From Chloroflexota bacterium (GTDB lineage: Bacteria > Chloroflexota > Dehalococcoidia > DSTF01 > RBG-16-68-14), in the NCBI GenBank assembly GCA_029262675.1, contig JAJCYW010000001.1, forward strand, positions 1 to 64,000: a stretch of 64,000 nt of DNA. Direction: 5' to 3'. The translations under genes and the position numbers were made by a program. Of the stretch, positions 1 through 8,692 are shown piece by piece. The notes below the pieces were generated by a model. The model had not been told where the DNA came from and made no database searches. It saw only the letters and a list, made by a program, of their open reading frames with translations. Position 1 is the first letter of the stretch. Each line of letters starts with the position of its first letter.

Positions 1-74
1 CACCGGACGGCGTTATCGACCTGCTGAACGACATCCTTGGTGTCATCCAGCAGTACCACCCGGCACCCTGCTAG
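1..74 (+). CDS. C-terminal end of a dockerin-type protein (partial)
   Basis: Only the last 23 codons are in the window (reading frame from base 3, stop TAG at 72-74). They read as the second half of an EF-hand-like dockerin repeat: DGVIDLLNDILGVIQQYHP. The D-x-D-G-x-I-D-x-x-D pattern is typical of calcium-binding dockerin type I modules at the C-termini of secreted proteins. The same kind of module ends the protein at 21417-22070. The rest of the protein lies left of the window, so its other domains are unknown. A strong hairpin follows 30 bases later. Confidence 0.6.
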   Translation, partial: PDGVIDLLNDILGVIQQYHPAPC

Positions 75-103
75 GCTAACCGGACGGTATACGTCAGAAC
101 TTC

Positions 104-133
104 AACGGAGCGCCCCGAAAGGGGCGCTCCGTT
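104..133. terminator. Intrinsic-type terminator hairpin
   Basis: Thirteen perfectly paired bases (104-116 with 121-133) close a GAAA tetraloop. It lies just after the dockerin stop codon and 31 bases before the end of the convergent HD gene, so it can serve both strands. The U-tract is poor on both sides. Confidence 0.75.
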
Positions 134-164
134 CATTCTCCCTGCGTGCGCCGGTTCGTTCTCT

Positions 165-722
165 CTACGACGGCCCCGCCAGGTCCAGCTCCTTCGCCAC
201 GCCGCGCATCGCCACAATCACCTCGCCTATCAGGTCGTTCAGCTCCATGCCGAACTCCTCCGCGCCCTGCGCGACTTCGTCCCGATTCACCGCCCGCGCG
301 AACGCCTTATCCTTCAGCTTCTTCCGGACGGACTTCGTCTCCACGTCCACGATGCTCTTGCTGGGCCGTACCAGCGCGACGGCCGTGACGAAGCCCGTCA
401 GCTCATCGACCGCGAAGAGCGCGCGCGCCATTGCGGTCTCGCGCTTGACTCCCGTTTCGTTGGAGTGGCCCAGAATCGCCGCCACCACGTCTTCGGGATA
501 GCCGCGCTCGCGTAAGATCGGCGCGCCCGCGGCCGGGTGCCGCTCGCCGTGCGCCTCGTAGTCGAAGTCGTGGAGCAGCCCGACGATGCCCCAGCGCTCC
601 GCGTCCTCGCCGCGGGCTTGCGCGAAGTGGCGCATCACGGCCTCCACGGCCAAGCCGTGCTTCCGCAGGCCGTCGCCTTTCGTGAACTCGCAGAGCAGCT
701 CCCAGGCGGCGTCTCGTTCCAT
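165..722 (-). CDS. HD-domain phosphohydrolase
   Basis: This 185-residue protein belongs to the HD superfamily of metal-dependent phosphohydrolases. The HD motif is visible as GLLHDFDYE near residue 50, with a preceding histidine (RKHGLAVEA) and a later H-x-x-E (LGHSNET) that complete the expected metal-site pattern. There is no second domain. The start at 722 is chosen because an AAAGGAG ribosome site lies seven bases upstream; a longer in-frame extension to 773 has no such site and unlikely composition. The substrate cannot be told from sequence; stand-alone HD proteins of this size often act on nucleotides or (p)ppGpp-like molecules, which is inference. It lies 51 bases downstream of the membrane protein gene on the same strand. 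Confidence 0.8.
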   Translation of the reverse strand: MERDAAWELLCEFTKGDGLRKHGLAVEAVMRHFAQARGEDAERWGIVGLLHDFDYEAHGERHPAAGAPILRERGYPEDVVAAILGHSNETGVKRETAMARALFAVDELTGFVTAVALVRPSKSIVDVETKSVRKKLKDKAFARAVNRDEVAQGAEEFGMELNDLIGEVIVAMRGVAKELDLAGPS

Positions 723-773
723 GGCGAACTCCTTTCGCTTGCGTGCGCCACGGCACGCGCCGTGGCGCCCCAA

Positions 774-1604
774 CTATACCGGCGAGCCGGTGACGAAGAG
801 GAGGCCGCGCGCCAGCACTTCGCCGACGAAGACGGCGCCGACGGCGATGTAGAGCAGACCTGTCGCGGACATCATGGAGTGCTCCAGGCTGGACCGCCAC
901 GCCATGAAGGAGAGCGCCAGCGGGAAGACCAGGCCTACGCTCACACGCAGCCAGAACGCCGGGTTCGAGCCCAGGCTACCGGCCAGCACAGCGGCGCTCT
1001 CAGGCGTCTCACGCGCCGGAATCGCGGCGTTGAGCACCAGCAGCGCGCCCTGGACCGCCAGCACCACCACCAGCAGCAGCGTCAGCTCCTGCAGCGGCTT
1101 GCCCGGCAGCTTCGGCGAGACGAGGTACCAGTGGCCAAGGATCATCGTCTCGTTCACCAGTCCCAGCGCCAGCGTGCCGGCGATGAAGCTGAGCAGCACG
1201 CCCTCGTATCCCCACGCCGGCGGGCTGACCTGATACGCGAGGACGCCTATCGACACGAGTCCCGCCAGCACGGCGACCGCACCCACCATCAGCGACCGCT
1301 CCCGCTGCTCTCCGAACGCCAGCGCCGCGTAGAGCAACGTCAGCGCCAGAAACACGGCGATGCAGCTCCGGATAGCGCCGAAGAGGCCTTCCTCCAGCCT
1401 GTAGCCTTCCAGGTCACCGCTGCCGATGTTCCAGGCGCTGAGCAGTGCGAGCGCCGCGGCGATGACGACGATCGCGGCGGACAGCTTCACGAAGCCGCTC
1501 TTCACCATGCCGCGGGCGTCCGCAATCAGCACGGCAGCCAGGCTGCCGACGCTCAGCTCGGCCAAGATCAGAAGGACAGTGTGGGGCAGAGCGTCCAGAT
1601 TCAT
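774..1604 (-). CDS. Polytopic membrane protein with eight predicted helices
   Basis: The 276-residue product is almost entirely hydrophobic, with about eight membrane spans and short loops. The last helix (MMSATGLLYIAVGAVF followed by GEVLARGL) and a helix containing NETMILGHWYL recall quinone-interacting membrane anchors of the DmsC/NrfD type, but no partner iron-sulfur or molybdopterin gene is adjacent, so I do not assign a function. I start at 1604 (MNLDALPH); the upstream in-frame extension to 1712 is rich in Trp, Pro and Cys and would cover the likely promoter of the divergent DinB gene. Confidence 0.6.
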   Translation of the reverse strand: MNLDALPHTVLLILAELSVGSLAAVLIADARGMVKSGFVKLSAAIVVIAAALALLSAWNIGSGDLEGYRLEEGLFGAIRSCIAVFLALTLLYAALAFGEQRERSLMVGAVAVLAGLVSIGVLAYQVSPPAWGYEGVLLSFIAGTLALGLVNETMILGHWYLVSPKLPGKPLQELTLLLVVVLAVQGALLVLNAAIPARETPESAAVLAGSLGSNPAFWLRVSVGLVFPLALSFMAWRSSLEHSMMSATGLLYIAVGAVFVGEVLARGLLFVTGSPV

Positions 1605-1716
1605 CTCAAACTCATCGTATGGCCTGCCGCAGGGCGGAGCAAACCACGGCGGCCACTGGCCCACATTGACCGACGCGCACCACCACAGCGCCGTCGGGGG
1701 CGACATAGCCATCTGC

Positions 1717-1722
1717 TACAAT
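1717..1722 (+). promoter_or_regulatory. Candidate -10 box of the DinB/folP operon
   Basis: TACAAT lies 14 bases before the ATG at 1737. No good -35 sits 16-18 bases upstream. A transcript started from it would have a leader of about 7 bases or none. Confidence 0.4.
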
Positions 1723-1736
1723 TCCGCTAATCGCCG

Positions 1737-2252
1737 ATGTTTTCACAAGAACTCTCTCCAGAAGCAGACGAGCCGCGGTGGATGCTGAAGGCTCTGCGCG
1801 AGGCCGCGCACGAGCTGGAGACGCAGCTCTGGGGCGCGGACCCTGCCGCGATACGAACTCCACCTGCCGACGGCGAATGGTCGCTGGTCCAGATCGCCGC
1901 CCACGTGCGCGAGCGTGAGGAGCACTTCGTGCGTGCGCTGGAACTGATCCTCCACTGGGACGCCGCCCAGATCCCGGCGTTCGACGGCGAGAAAGTCGCG
2001 GACAGCCGCGACGACGAGGCAGTAGACCTCTACGAATGCGTCGACGCCTACGCGAGATTGCGCCACCAGGCGGTGGAGATGCTCTGGATGGCTTCGGACA
2101 CGGCGTGGGAGAAGACGGGCATCCACAAGTACCTGGGCCCGATCACCATCGCGCAGTTGGTGCGCGACCAGAACCAGCACGACCTGGCCCACCTCTGGCA
2201 GTCGCGCAGGGTGCTGGAGACGCTCGCCGCAGCCGCCCCCGCCACGCCGTAA
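1737..2252 (+). CDS. DinB-family protein
   Basis: A 171-residue four-helix-bundle protein of the DinB/YfiT-like superfamily, which usually binds a divalent metal through three histidines. Visible here: EWSLVQIAAHV near residue 47 for the first histidine, and a C-terminal H-x-x-x-H pattern (DQNQHDLAHLW) for the other two. Members include thiol transferases using mycothiol or bacillithiol, but most are uncharacterised, so the reaction is open. The stop is only three bases before folP, so the two are probably co-transcribed. It is one of three DinB proteins in the window and is clearly diverged from the tandem pair at 37948-39026. Confidence 0.75.
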   Translation: MFSQELSPEADEPRWMLKALREAAHELETQLWGADPAAIRTPPADGEWSLVQIAAHVREREEHFVRALELILHWDAAQIPAFDGEKVADSRDDEAVDLYECVDAYARLRHQAVEMLWMASDTAWEKTGIHKYLGPITIAQLVRDQNQHDLAHLWQSRRVLETLAAAAPATP

Positions 2253-2255
2253 CAC

Positions 2256-3182
2256 ATGACGCCAACGTCGCTACGCTGCGGCCGCCACACACTACCCCTG
2301 GGCGGCAAGACATACGTGATGGCCATCATCAATATCACGGACGATTCGTTCGCGGGCGGCGGTTTCCTCAACAACCACGACGAAGCGCTGCGGCAGGCGT
2401 CGCGCTACGTCGGCGAAGGCGCCGACATCATCGACATCGGCGGCGAGTCGGCGCGCACGGAGACACCTCTCGTCTCGGAGGACGAGGAGATCGAGCGCGT
2501 CGTGCCGCTGATCGAGCGGCTGGCAAGGGAAACGGACGCGGTGATCTCCGTCGATACGTTCAAGGGCGAGGTCGCGGAAGCGGCGCTGGCGGCCGGCGCG
2601 TCGATCGTCAACGACATCGCCGGGTTCACGATGGGCACGGGCACCGCCCGCGCCGCCGCCGCGCACGACGCTGGGTTCGTCATCAACTACACGACGAACC
2701 CGCCCAAGGTGCGGCTGCCGCAACCGCCGGAGTACGAAGACGTCGTGGGAGAGCACCTGGACGTGCTGCGGCAGCGCATCGAACGCGCGCGCGGCTTGGG
2801 CGTAAGAGACGAGACGATGATCGTCGACCCCGGGATCGCCTTCGGCAAGTCGCACGACGAGGACCTGGAAGTGCTGCGCAATTTGGAACGCTTCAGATCG
2901 CTCGGGCCGCCGCTGTTGCTGGCGCCTTCACGCAAGCACTTCATCGGCGCCGTGTTAGCAGACGAGTACGGAACGGCCCTGCGCCCGGAGGAGCGGCTGG
3001 AGGGCACGGCCGCCGTGCTGGCGTTAGCCGTTGCCCACGGCGTCGACATCGTCCGCGTCCACGACGTGGCGGAGATGGCGCACGTCACGCGCGTGGCGGA
3101 TGCCATCGTCCGCGGCCGCCGGGGCGATTACGCCGCGTCGCGCGGCTCCTGGCCGTGGCCGTCCAAGAACGGCCCAGGCTAA
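2256..3182 (+). CDS. folP: Dihydropteroate synthase
   Basis: DHPS joins 6-hydroxymethyl-dihydropterin pyrophosphate to p-aminobenzoate in folate synthesis. The 308-residue TIM-barrel protein keeps the metal and pterin residues: NITDDSF at 26-32, DIIDIGGESAR at 57-67, SVDTF at 98-102, VND at 118-120, DPGIAFGK at 191-198, SRKHFIG at 225-231 and RVHDV at 267-271. It differs from the textbook pattern in two places: Ala for Thr in GGESAR (usually GGESTRP), and YTTNPPK at 145-151 in place of the usual histidine-methionine-glycine loop. These suggest a diverged but active enzyme. It follows the DinB gene by three bases. The convergent UPF0182 gene ends 53 bases away. Confidence 0.85.
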   Translation: MTPTSLRCGRHTLPLGGKTYVMAIINITDDSFAGGGFLNNHDEALRQASRYVGEGADIIDIGGESARTETPLVSEDEEIERVVPLIERLARETDAVISVDTFKGEVAEAALAAGASIVNDIAGFTMGTGTARAAAAHDAGFVINYTTNPPKVRLPQPPEYEDVVGEHLDVLRQRIERARGLGVRDETMIVDPGIAFGKSHDEDLEVLRNLERFRSLGPPLLLAPSRKHFIGAVLADEYGTALRPEERLEGTAAVLALAVAHGVDIVRVHDVAEMAHVTRVADAIVRGRRGDYAASRGSWPWPSKNGPG

Positions 3183-3235
3183 GGCCCTGGTCAGGGGCCC
3201 TGGTGGCAGGGGCTCCCAGTGGTTAAGGGCAGAAC

Positions 3236-6106
3236 TTACGGGTTGAGGCTGCTTAGCTCGTCCAGGCGCTGCAGGATCTCCTCCAGCAGGTCAATCTGCT
3301 CACCGTAGGCCGCGAAGTCGCCCTGCTGCAGAAGCTGCTGCGCGAGTTGGAACGTATCGTTGGCTTCCTGGATCAACGATTCGATGTCGTCATCCAGCGT
3401 CGACGTTGGCGCAGGGGTCGGCGGCGGCAGCGTCGGTTCCCCTTCGGCCGGCGTGGGCACCGGCGTGGACGTGGGCTGGCCATCGACGGTGGGCGGCGGG
3501 CTCGCCTGGGCGCGGCCGAGGACGACGTCCAGCGCTTCGCCGAGCGTCTCCTCCATCGCGATCGTGTTGCCGTTGACGACGACGACGCGCTTCAGTTCAG
3601 GAAGCTGGCCCTCCGTCGCCTGAAGGTAGATCGGCTCGACGAAGAGGTTGCCCTCCCCGACCGGAATCATCAGCAAGTTGCCGCGGATCACCTGGGACCC
3701 GGACGTGTTCCAGAGGCTGAGCTGCGGCGAGATTGTGGAGTCGGAGTCGATGCGGTTATCAACCTGGAGCGGGCCTGAGATCACTTTGTCCGGCGGGAAG
3801 CGGAAGCTGAGCAGCTTACCGTACTCCGGGTCATCGGATCGGGCGGCCAGCCAGGCGGTCGCATTCGGCTTGTCGGTCGGCAGGAACGGCAGGATCAGCA
3901 CAAACTCTTCCCGGTCTTCGCCCGGCAGCCGCATGATGACGTAGTACGGCTCCATGGGCTGCTGCCGGTCGAGGAAGATCTCGGTCGGGAGGTCCCAAAT
4001 GTCCTCCTTGTTGAAGAACGTGTCCGGATCCTCAATATGGTACGTGCGGTAGACGTGCGCCTGCAGTTGGAAGAGGTCCTGCGGGTAGCGGACGTGCGCC
4101 CGCAGCTCCGCCGGCATCTCGCTGAAGTCGGTGAACAGGTCCGGATAGAGGTTGGCGTAAGCCTCCGCGATCGGGTCGATGGTGTCTTCGTCGATCCGGT
4201 AGAACGTGACCGAGCCATCGAAGGCGTTGACGACGACCTTCACGCTGTTGCGGATGTAGTTGAGGCCGCCCGTGCGCGTGGAGTACGGGTAGAGATCCGT
4301 GTGCGTGTAGGCGTCCTGCATCCAGAACAACTCGCCGTCGACAACGATCAGGTAGGGGTCGGAGTCGAGGGCGAGGAACGGCGCGATGGTCTCCACCCGC
4401 TCACGGATGTTGCGCTTGTAGAGCAGCCGGCTCTCCTCGGTTAACGCATCGCTGATGAGGATGTTCGTGTCGCCGAACTCCCACGCGTAGACGATGCGCC
4501 TGATGAACGAGTTCAGTTTCACGCCGCCGCTGCCGTCATAGCGGTTACGCACCTGCTCGCCGCTGCCCTGGTAATCGAACTCGTCTTCTTCTGAATTGAC
4601 GATGACGTAGTTGGCGGACGCTTCGCCGTAGTAGATGCGCGGCTGCGTGATCTCGATGTCTCCGCTAGGCGGCAACCCCTCGACGAAGTAGGCCGGCAGG
4701 CCCTCCTCACGCACCTCGTTCACCGGCACCATCGCCAGCCCGAACCCGTGCGTGAACTGTAATCTTCTATTCACCCAGCTACGCGCGTCCTCCGGCAGGC
4801 CGTCCTGATTCAACTCGCGGGCGGCCAGCATCACCTGCCGCAGTTCACCGTCGACGACATAGCGGTCGACGTCGACGTCGAGGAAGTCGTAGCGCGGGCG
4901 GAACGTTTGGCGCTGGTTCAGCGTGGTCAGCAGCGGCCGGTGGTCCCAAAGCCGGATGTTCTGGATCGTGCCGGGGTTGGCGTCGATCTCCTCGGCCGTG
5001 ACGAAGGCGCGGGAGGGCGTCAGATCCTCCGGCAGCACGACGATGCGGTCGAGGCCATAGGCGACGCGGGTCGCGTCGATGTTGCGCTGGATGAACTCGC
5101 GCTCCTTGGCCAGTTCGTTCGGCTCCACTTGAAAGCGTTGCATCGTCGCCGGGTAGATCTGGCCGCCGACGATCGCGACGACGACCCAGAGCACGACGGC
5201 GCCTATTGGCAGGTAGACCATGCCCTTGCGGAACGCGTTGACGGCAATCGCGATCATCACCAGGCCGGCCAGGGCCATCAGAACGTAGACCACGGGCAGT
5301 TGCGCGTTGATATCCGTGAAGGCGGCGCCGAACGCTGCCCCGCGGTCCGAGTAGACGAGCGCGTAGCGGCTGAGCCAGTAGCGCCAGATGAAGAGTCCCA
5401 GCACGACGAGGAGCAGCAGCGACACGTGGGGCCGCGCGTATTGCGAGAGCGCCTGATTGCCGCCGAGCAGCACACGGAATCCGTAGAGGCTGGCGACGGC
5501 CAGCGTGGTGAGAACGGCCACGCCCATCGCCCAGCCCAGGATGAAGTTCAGCGCGGGCAGGTCGAAGACATAGAACCCGATGTCCTTGTGGAACGCCGGG
5601 TCTTCCGTGCCAAACGGCTGGCTGTTGATGTAGAGCAGGACCGTGTCCCAGTGGCTCGCGGCTTGCGCGCCGAAGATGACGGCGAGGAAGAGCGTCATCG
5701 CTACAGCGGCGATCAGCACCACGCGACGCAGCGCCGCCGGGTCGACCTCCATCTCGGAGAGCGCCGAAACGTCGTCCGTCTGCGATAGCGAGCGCAGCGC
5801 AACGAAAACGTTAGTCCCGAAGAACGCCAGGAAGATACCGGCGCCGGCGAAGAAGAGCCAGATCCGCGTCACAACGCGCAGCCGGTACACGGACACGTAG
5901 TCAACGCTCTCAAACCAGAGCCAGTCCGCGTAGATGCCCTTGGCGATGTTGGCGATGATGAACAGGATGATCAGCGCGACGAGGACGCCGCCCCAGCGCA
6001 GCATTGTGCCGGAGAGCCGGAAATTCGGCCTGCGACGGAACTGAAACGGCCCCGGGGGTGGGCCCAGGTCGTCACCATTGTCCGGCGGCTGATATCGAAA
6101 CGTCAT
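3236..6106 (-). CDS. UPF0182-family large membrane protein
   Basis: The 956-residue protein matches the UPF0182 family (COG1615), of unknown function and common in Actinobacteria, Cyanobacteria and Chloroflexota. About seven membrane helices lie in the first 330 residues, followed by a large probably extracytoplasmic region with family-typical segments such as WLWFESVDY and TPSRAF. Near the C-terminus is a Pro/Thr-rich linker (TSTPVPTPAEG), then a roughly 60-residue helical, probably coiled-coil end rich in Leu, Gln and Glu. Length is normal for the family. The start at 6106 (MTFRYQPPD) gives a short cytoplasmic N-terminus before the first helix. It is probably a separate unit, because a strong hairpin lies between it and the ferritin-like gene. 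Confidence 0.9.
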   Translation of the reverse strand: MTFRYQPPDNGDDLGPPPGPFQFRRRPNFRLSGTMLRWGGVLVALIILFIIANIAKGIYADWLWFESVDYVSVYRLRVVTRIWLFFAGAGIFLAFFGTNVFVALRSLSQTDDVSALSEMEVDPAALRRVVLIAAVAMTLFLAVIFGAQAASHWDTVLLYINSQPFGTEDPAFHKDIGFYVFDLPALNFILGWAMGVAVLTTLAVASLYGFRVLLGGNQALSQYARPHVSLLLLVVLGLFIWRYWLSRYALVYSDRGAAFGAAFTDINAQLPVVYVLMALAGLVMIAIAVNAFRKGMVYLPIGAVVLWVVVAIVGGQIYPATMQRFQVEPNELAKEREFIQRNIDATRVAYGLDRIVVLPEDLTPSRAFVTAEEIDANPGTIQNIRLWDHRPLLTTLNQRQTFRPRYDFLDVDVDRYVVDGELRQVMLAARELNQDGLPEDARSWVNRRLQFTHGFGLAMVPVNEVREEGLPAYFVEGLPPSGDIEITQPRIYYGEASANYVIVNSEEDEFDYQGSGEQVRNRYDGSGGVKLNSFIRRIVYAWEFGDTNILISDALTEESRLLYKRNIRERVETIAPFLALDSDPYLIVVDGELFWMQDAYTHTDLYPYSTRTGGLNYIRNSVKVVVNAFDGSVTFYRIDEDTIDPIAEAYANLYPDLFTDFSEMPAELRAHVRYPQDLFQLQAHVYRTYHIEDPDTFFNKEDIWDLPTEIFLDRQQPMEPYYVIMRLPGEDREEFVLILPFLPTDKPNATAWLAARSDDPEYGKLLSFRFPPDKVISGPLQVDNRIDSDSTISPQLSLWNTSGSQVIRGNLLMIPVGEGNLFVEPIYLQATEGQLPELKRVVVVNGNTIAMEETLGEALDVVLGRAQASPPPTVDGQPTSTPVPTPAEGEPTLPPPTPAPTSTLDDDIESLIQEANDTFQLAQQLLQQGDFAAYGEQIDLLEEILQRLDELSSLNP

Positions 6107-6178
6107 AGGAGCAAAGCCACCGAGTCTCCGTACCCGTGACTACTGAAGAGGGTACACCACCATCATTGGCGGGCACAA

Positions 6179-6209
6179 ACAGGGGCCGTCTCTGAGAGAC
6201 GGCCCCTGT
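6179..6209 (-). terminator. Terminator after the ferritin-like pair
   Basis: Fourteen paired bases (6179-6192 with 6196-6209) around a three-base loop. Read on the minus strand, the stem is followed by a short T run. It sits 20 bases after the stop of the 6230-7333 gene. Confidence 0.8.
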
Positions 6210-6229
6210 GGCTTCCGTGTGACATTCGG

Positions 6230-7333
6230 CTACGGGCTCTCGATAGCTGCCTGGAAGGCGGGTACCAGCTCGTCGCCATGGTTATAGATGCTAGCCGCTT
6301 CCAGTGTGCGCAGGTACTTCTGAAGCTGCGCAGACCGTAGCTCTTTGAGCGCGGCCTTGCCCTCTTCTATCGTGTCGCCGAGCGCCAGGATCAGCGCCTC
6401 GCGCAACGGCTTGTCACGCTGAAGGTCGGCAGCCATCATCGCCTCTCCGCGCATCACCCAGGTGTTGACGCGGTCGCGGTTAACCGGGTCGGCGCGCAGG
6501 TAGTGCTTTATGTGATCCGCGCCGTAGGCAAGGTGGCGGCGCAGGTCGCTCGCGGTGTGCTCAAACAGCTCGCGGTCCGCCTGGGAGCGGGCCAGCTTGT
6601 CGCTGGCTCCGCAGAGCGCCAGCAGGAACGAAGCCCGCAGGATGTTGGTGTAGAAGATGAACTCGCTGAACTTGAACGCGGCGTACGTCGTGCGGTGCAT
6701 GAAGCCCGGCATCTGTACACCCAGCCCGCCGCCGTTCGACAGCGCCCGCTTACGGAACGCCTCCACGTGGCGGCCCTGATCGAAGACCTGGGTGGAGAGG
6801 TAGAGTTTCACTTCGTGAAAACCATAGGATATTTCGCCCAGCCAGCCCATCAACACCTGGTTAGAGTTGTACTGCTGCTCTGAGATGTTCGTGAAGATCT
6901 GGTCCAGTGCAGCTTCCGTGTGCTCCGCCAGCGGTTCGATCGAACTCCAAGAGATATCGGTCGCCGGCGCCCAGCGCTCGCGGATGCCCTGCTCGTAGAG
7001 ATCGGCGGCGTTCTCCGCCCACACTTCGGCTTTTTCGTAGATCGTGTACGGCGCAACCAGGCCGCGCTGCGCCTCCGGGGCCGGCCAGGCGCCACGAGGC
7101 GTATCGTTACGGTACGGCCAGACATCCGGCGCCCAACCGTAGGAGCCGGCGTCCGCCTTGCGCAGCGTGAAGCCCTCCGGGCCGAAGTCCTTCGGCAGCG
7201 GCGGGCGCTCCGTCGGTGCGGTGGCCCAGCCCATGTCCAGCGGAGGGCGTTGGAACTCTGGCGGAATAACCGGCTGCTGCGCCGGCGACTCTGTCTGCTC
7301 TTCCTCGCTCGCCTGTGTCGTCGTATCGGGCAT
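6230..7333 (-). CDS. Ferritin-like protein lacking diiron carboxylates
   Basis: This 367-residue protein is a paralogue of its upstream neighbour (7427-8512). Shared stretches include the tryptophan-rich lead-in to the first helix (WAPATDISW here, WSSATDIPW there), TQVFDQGRH against TQIMDEARH, and FRKRAL. Aligned without gaps to that neighbour, all four carboxylate ligands are replaced (Gln154, Gln186, Ala234, Leu264), while both ligand histidines (His189, His267) remain. A classical diiron site therefore looks impossible, although Glu152 lies close to the first position. I infer a structural or regulatory partner that may form a heterodimer with the intact paralogue. The first 50 residues are Pro/Gln/Glu-rich and probably disordered. 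The 93-base gap to the partner and the terminator beyond it suggest one transcript. Confidence 0.7.
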   Translation of the reverse strand: MPDTTTQASEEEQTESPAQQPVIPPEFQRPPLDMGWATAPTERPPLPKDFGPEGFTLRKADAGSYGWAPDVWPYRNDTPRGAWPAPEAQRGLVAPYTIYEKAEVWAENAADLYEQGIRERWAPATDISWSSIEPLAEHTEAALDQIFTNISEQQYNSNQVLMGWLGEISYGFHEVKLYLSTQVFDQGRHVEAFRKRALSNGGGLGVQMPGFMHRTTYAAFKFSEFIFYTNILRASFLLALCGASDKLARSQADRELFEHTASDLRRHLAYGADHIKHYLRADPVNRDRVNTWVMRGEAMMAADLQRDKPLREALILALGDTIEEGKAALKELRSAQLQKYLRTLEAASIYNHGDELVPAFQAAIESP

Positions 7334-7426
7334 TGTTGGCTCCTACTGATAGCGCTGACGGCGACTCTGTACTAGTTCGCCGTCACCGGAGTGCGTTCGC
7401 TGTCTCTTCCTGCTTCTTACGCGGGC

Positions 7427-8512
7427 TCAGTTCCTGCGCGGCTCCAGGAAGGCCTGGATCATCGGGTCCATCCGCTCTCGCCTGTCGCTCAGCCCGACGA
7501 CGTCCAGGCGATGGACGTATTCGTTGAATTGACGCTTGCGGATTGCCATCAGCTTCTTGAAGCCTTCATCCATCTGCGTCTCGCTCTTGCCGCCGCCCAG
7601 CAGGATCGTCAGCGCCTCGGTCGTGTCGCCGCCGCCGGTGAGACCGGCTTGGTTCGGCGTGGAGCCTACCTGGCCCTCCATGCGGTCCAGGTAGGTGTGG
7701 ATCTCGTCGCGGCGCTCCGGCTCCTGCTCCAGCAGGTGCTTCATGTGCATGATGCCAAACGCGACGTGGCGGCTCTCGTCCTGGGCGGCGAGCCGGAAGA
7801 TCCTCTTATCGACCTCGCTGTGGGCGATCATCTCGCCCATCCGGAACAGCGACTGCACGAAGCCCTCGCCGACCAGGTGCAGGCTGGCCGTCATGTCGAC
7901 GAAGCTCTGCGAGGTGAGGAGGCCGACGGCGCCGGGGCCGGCCTGCAGCAGGCCGATGCCGTTGGCGAGCGCGCGCTTGCGGAAGACATCCAGGTGTCGC
8001 GCTTCGTCCATGATCTGCGTCGCCAGGAAGAGGCCGGTTTCGAAGTGGTCCGCGCTGATGTTGGGCGCGAACTTGGCCGGCAGGTCACCCGCGATAAACT
8101 CGACTTGCGTGAGGAACGTGCAGAGCTGGGACATGGCCAGCTCCAGGTCGTCGTCCAACTCCGGCATCTCCTCCCACGGGATGTCGGTGGCGGAGCTCCA
8201 CTGGCGCTGGAGCGCTTCTTCATAGAGCATCATGGCCGACTCCGACCACGACTCCGACTTGATCATCCAGTGCGCGCCCAGGTTCTGAGCGTCGCCGCGC
8301 GGTGCGGAGCCGCGCATGCGGCCGCTCTGGTTACGCGTCATCTCCGGCGGGTCGCCGTAGGTGCCGACGGAGATGTCCTCCAGCGTCAAGCCGCGCTTGC
8401 CAGGCGCTACGCGCATGCCGCGCTCGGCCGCAGGATCATCCAGCCACGAGAAGTCCATGTCCTCCGCACCCGGTTCCTTGCGGAGCATTTCCAACGTTTC
8501 AGATTTCGCCAT
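7427..8512 (-). CDS. Ferritin-like diiron protein (R2-like)
   Basis: The 361-residue protein has the four-helix diiron-carboxylate pattern of the ferritin/ribonucleotide-reductase-R2 superfamily: Glu138, E170-A-R-H173, Glu216 and E246-S-R-H249, with ligand order E, ExxH, E, ExxH. The family includes R2-like oxidases and N-oxygenases; no tyrosyl-radical context, catalytic NrdA gene or transporter is nearby, so substrate and reaction are unknown. The start at 8512 has a GAGGAGG site at good spacing. It is the first gene of a two-gene unit with the ligand-less paralogue. The neighbouring argB gene ends 180 bases upstream, leaving room for a separate promoter. Confidence 0.75.
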   Translation of the reverse strand: MAKSETLEMLRKEPGAEDMDFSWLDDPAAERGMRVAPGKRGLTLEDISVGTYGDPPEMTRNQSGRMRGSAPRGDAQNLGAHWMIKSESWSESAMMLYEEALQRQWSSATDIPWEEMPELDDDLELAMSQLCTFLTQVEFIAGDLPAKFAPNISADHFETGLFLATQIMDEARHLDVFRKRALANGIGLLQAGPGAVGLLTSQSFVDMTASLHLVGEGFVQSLFRMGEMIAHSEVDKRIFRLAAQDESRHVAFGIMHMKHLLEQEPERRDEIHTYLDRMEGQVGSTPNQAGLTGGGDTTEALTILLGGGKSETQMDEGFKKLMAIRKRQFNEYVHRLDVVGLSDRRERMDPMIQAFLEPRRN

Positions 8513-8692
8513 GTCCCGGCCTCCTCTGGTTTTCTACAGCTGTTTGCCGGTCGCGGCCGACAGCACATAATTCCAGCAGGCGCTCGGTACCTTTTCAGGA
8601 CAGGCCTGGAACGGCACGTCTGGAGCGCCTGCTTTAGTCTTTCGCTTGCAAATATCCTAGCACATTCGTCAGAGAACATGCCCCGGCCCGCC

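Noticed and set aside
537..1730. 397-codon plus-strand open frame opposite the HD and membrane protein genes
   Set aside because: It is rich in Arg, Gln and His and lies antisense to two better genes, the usual shadow in high-GC DNA.
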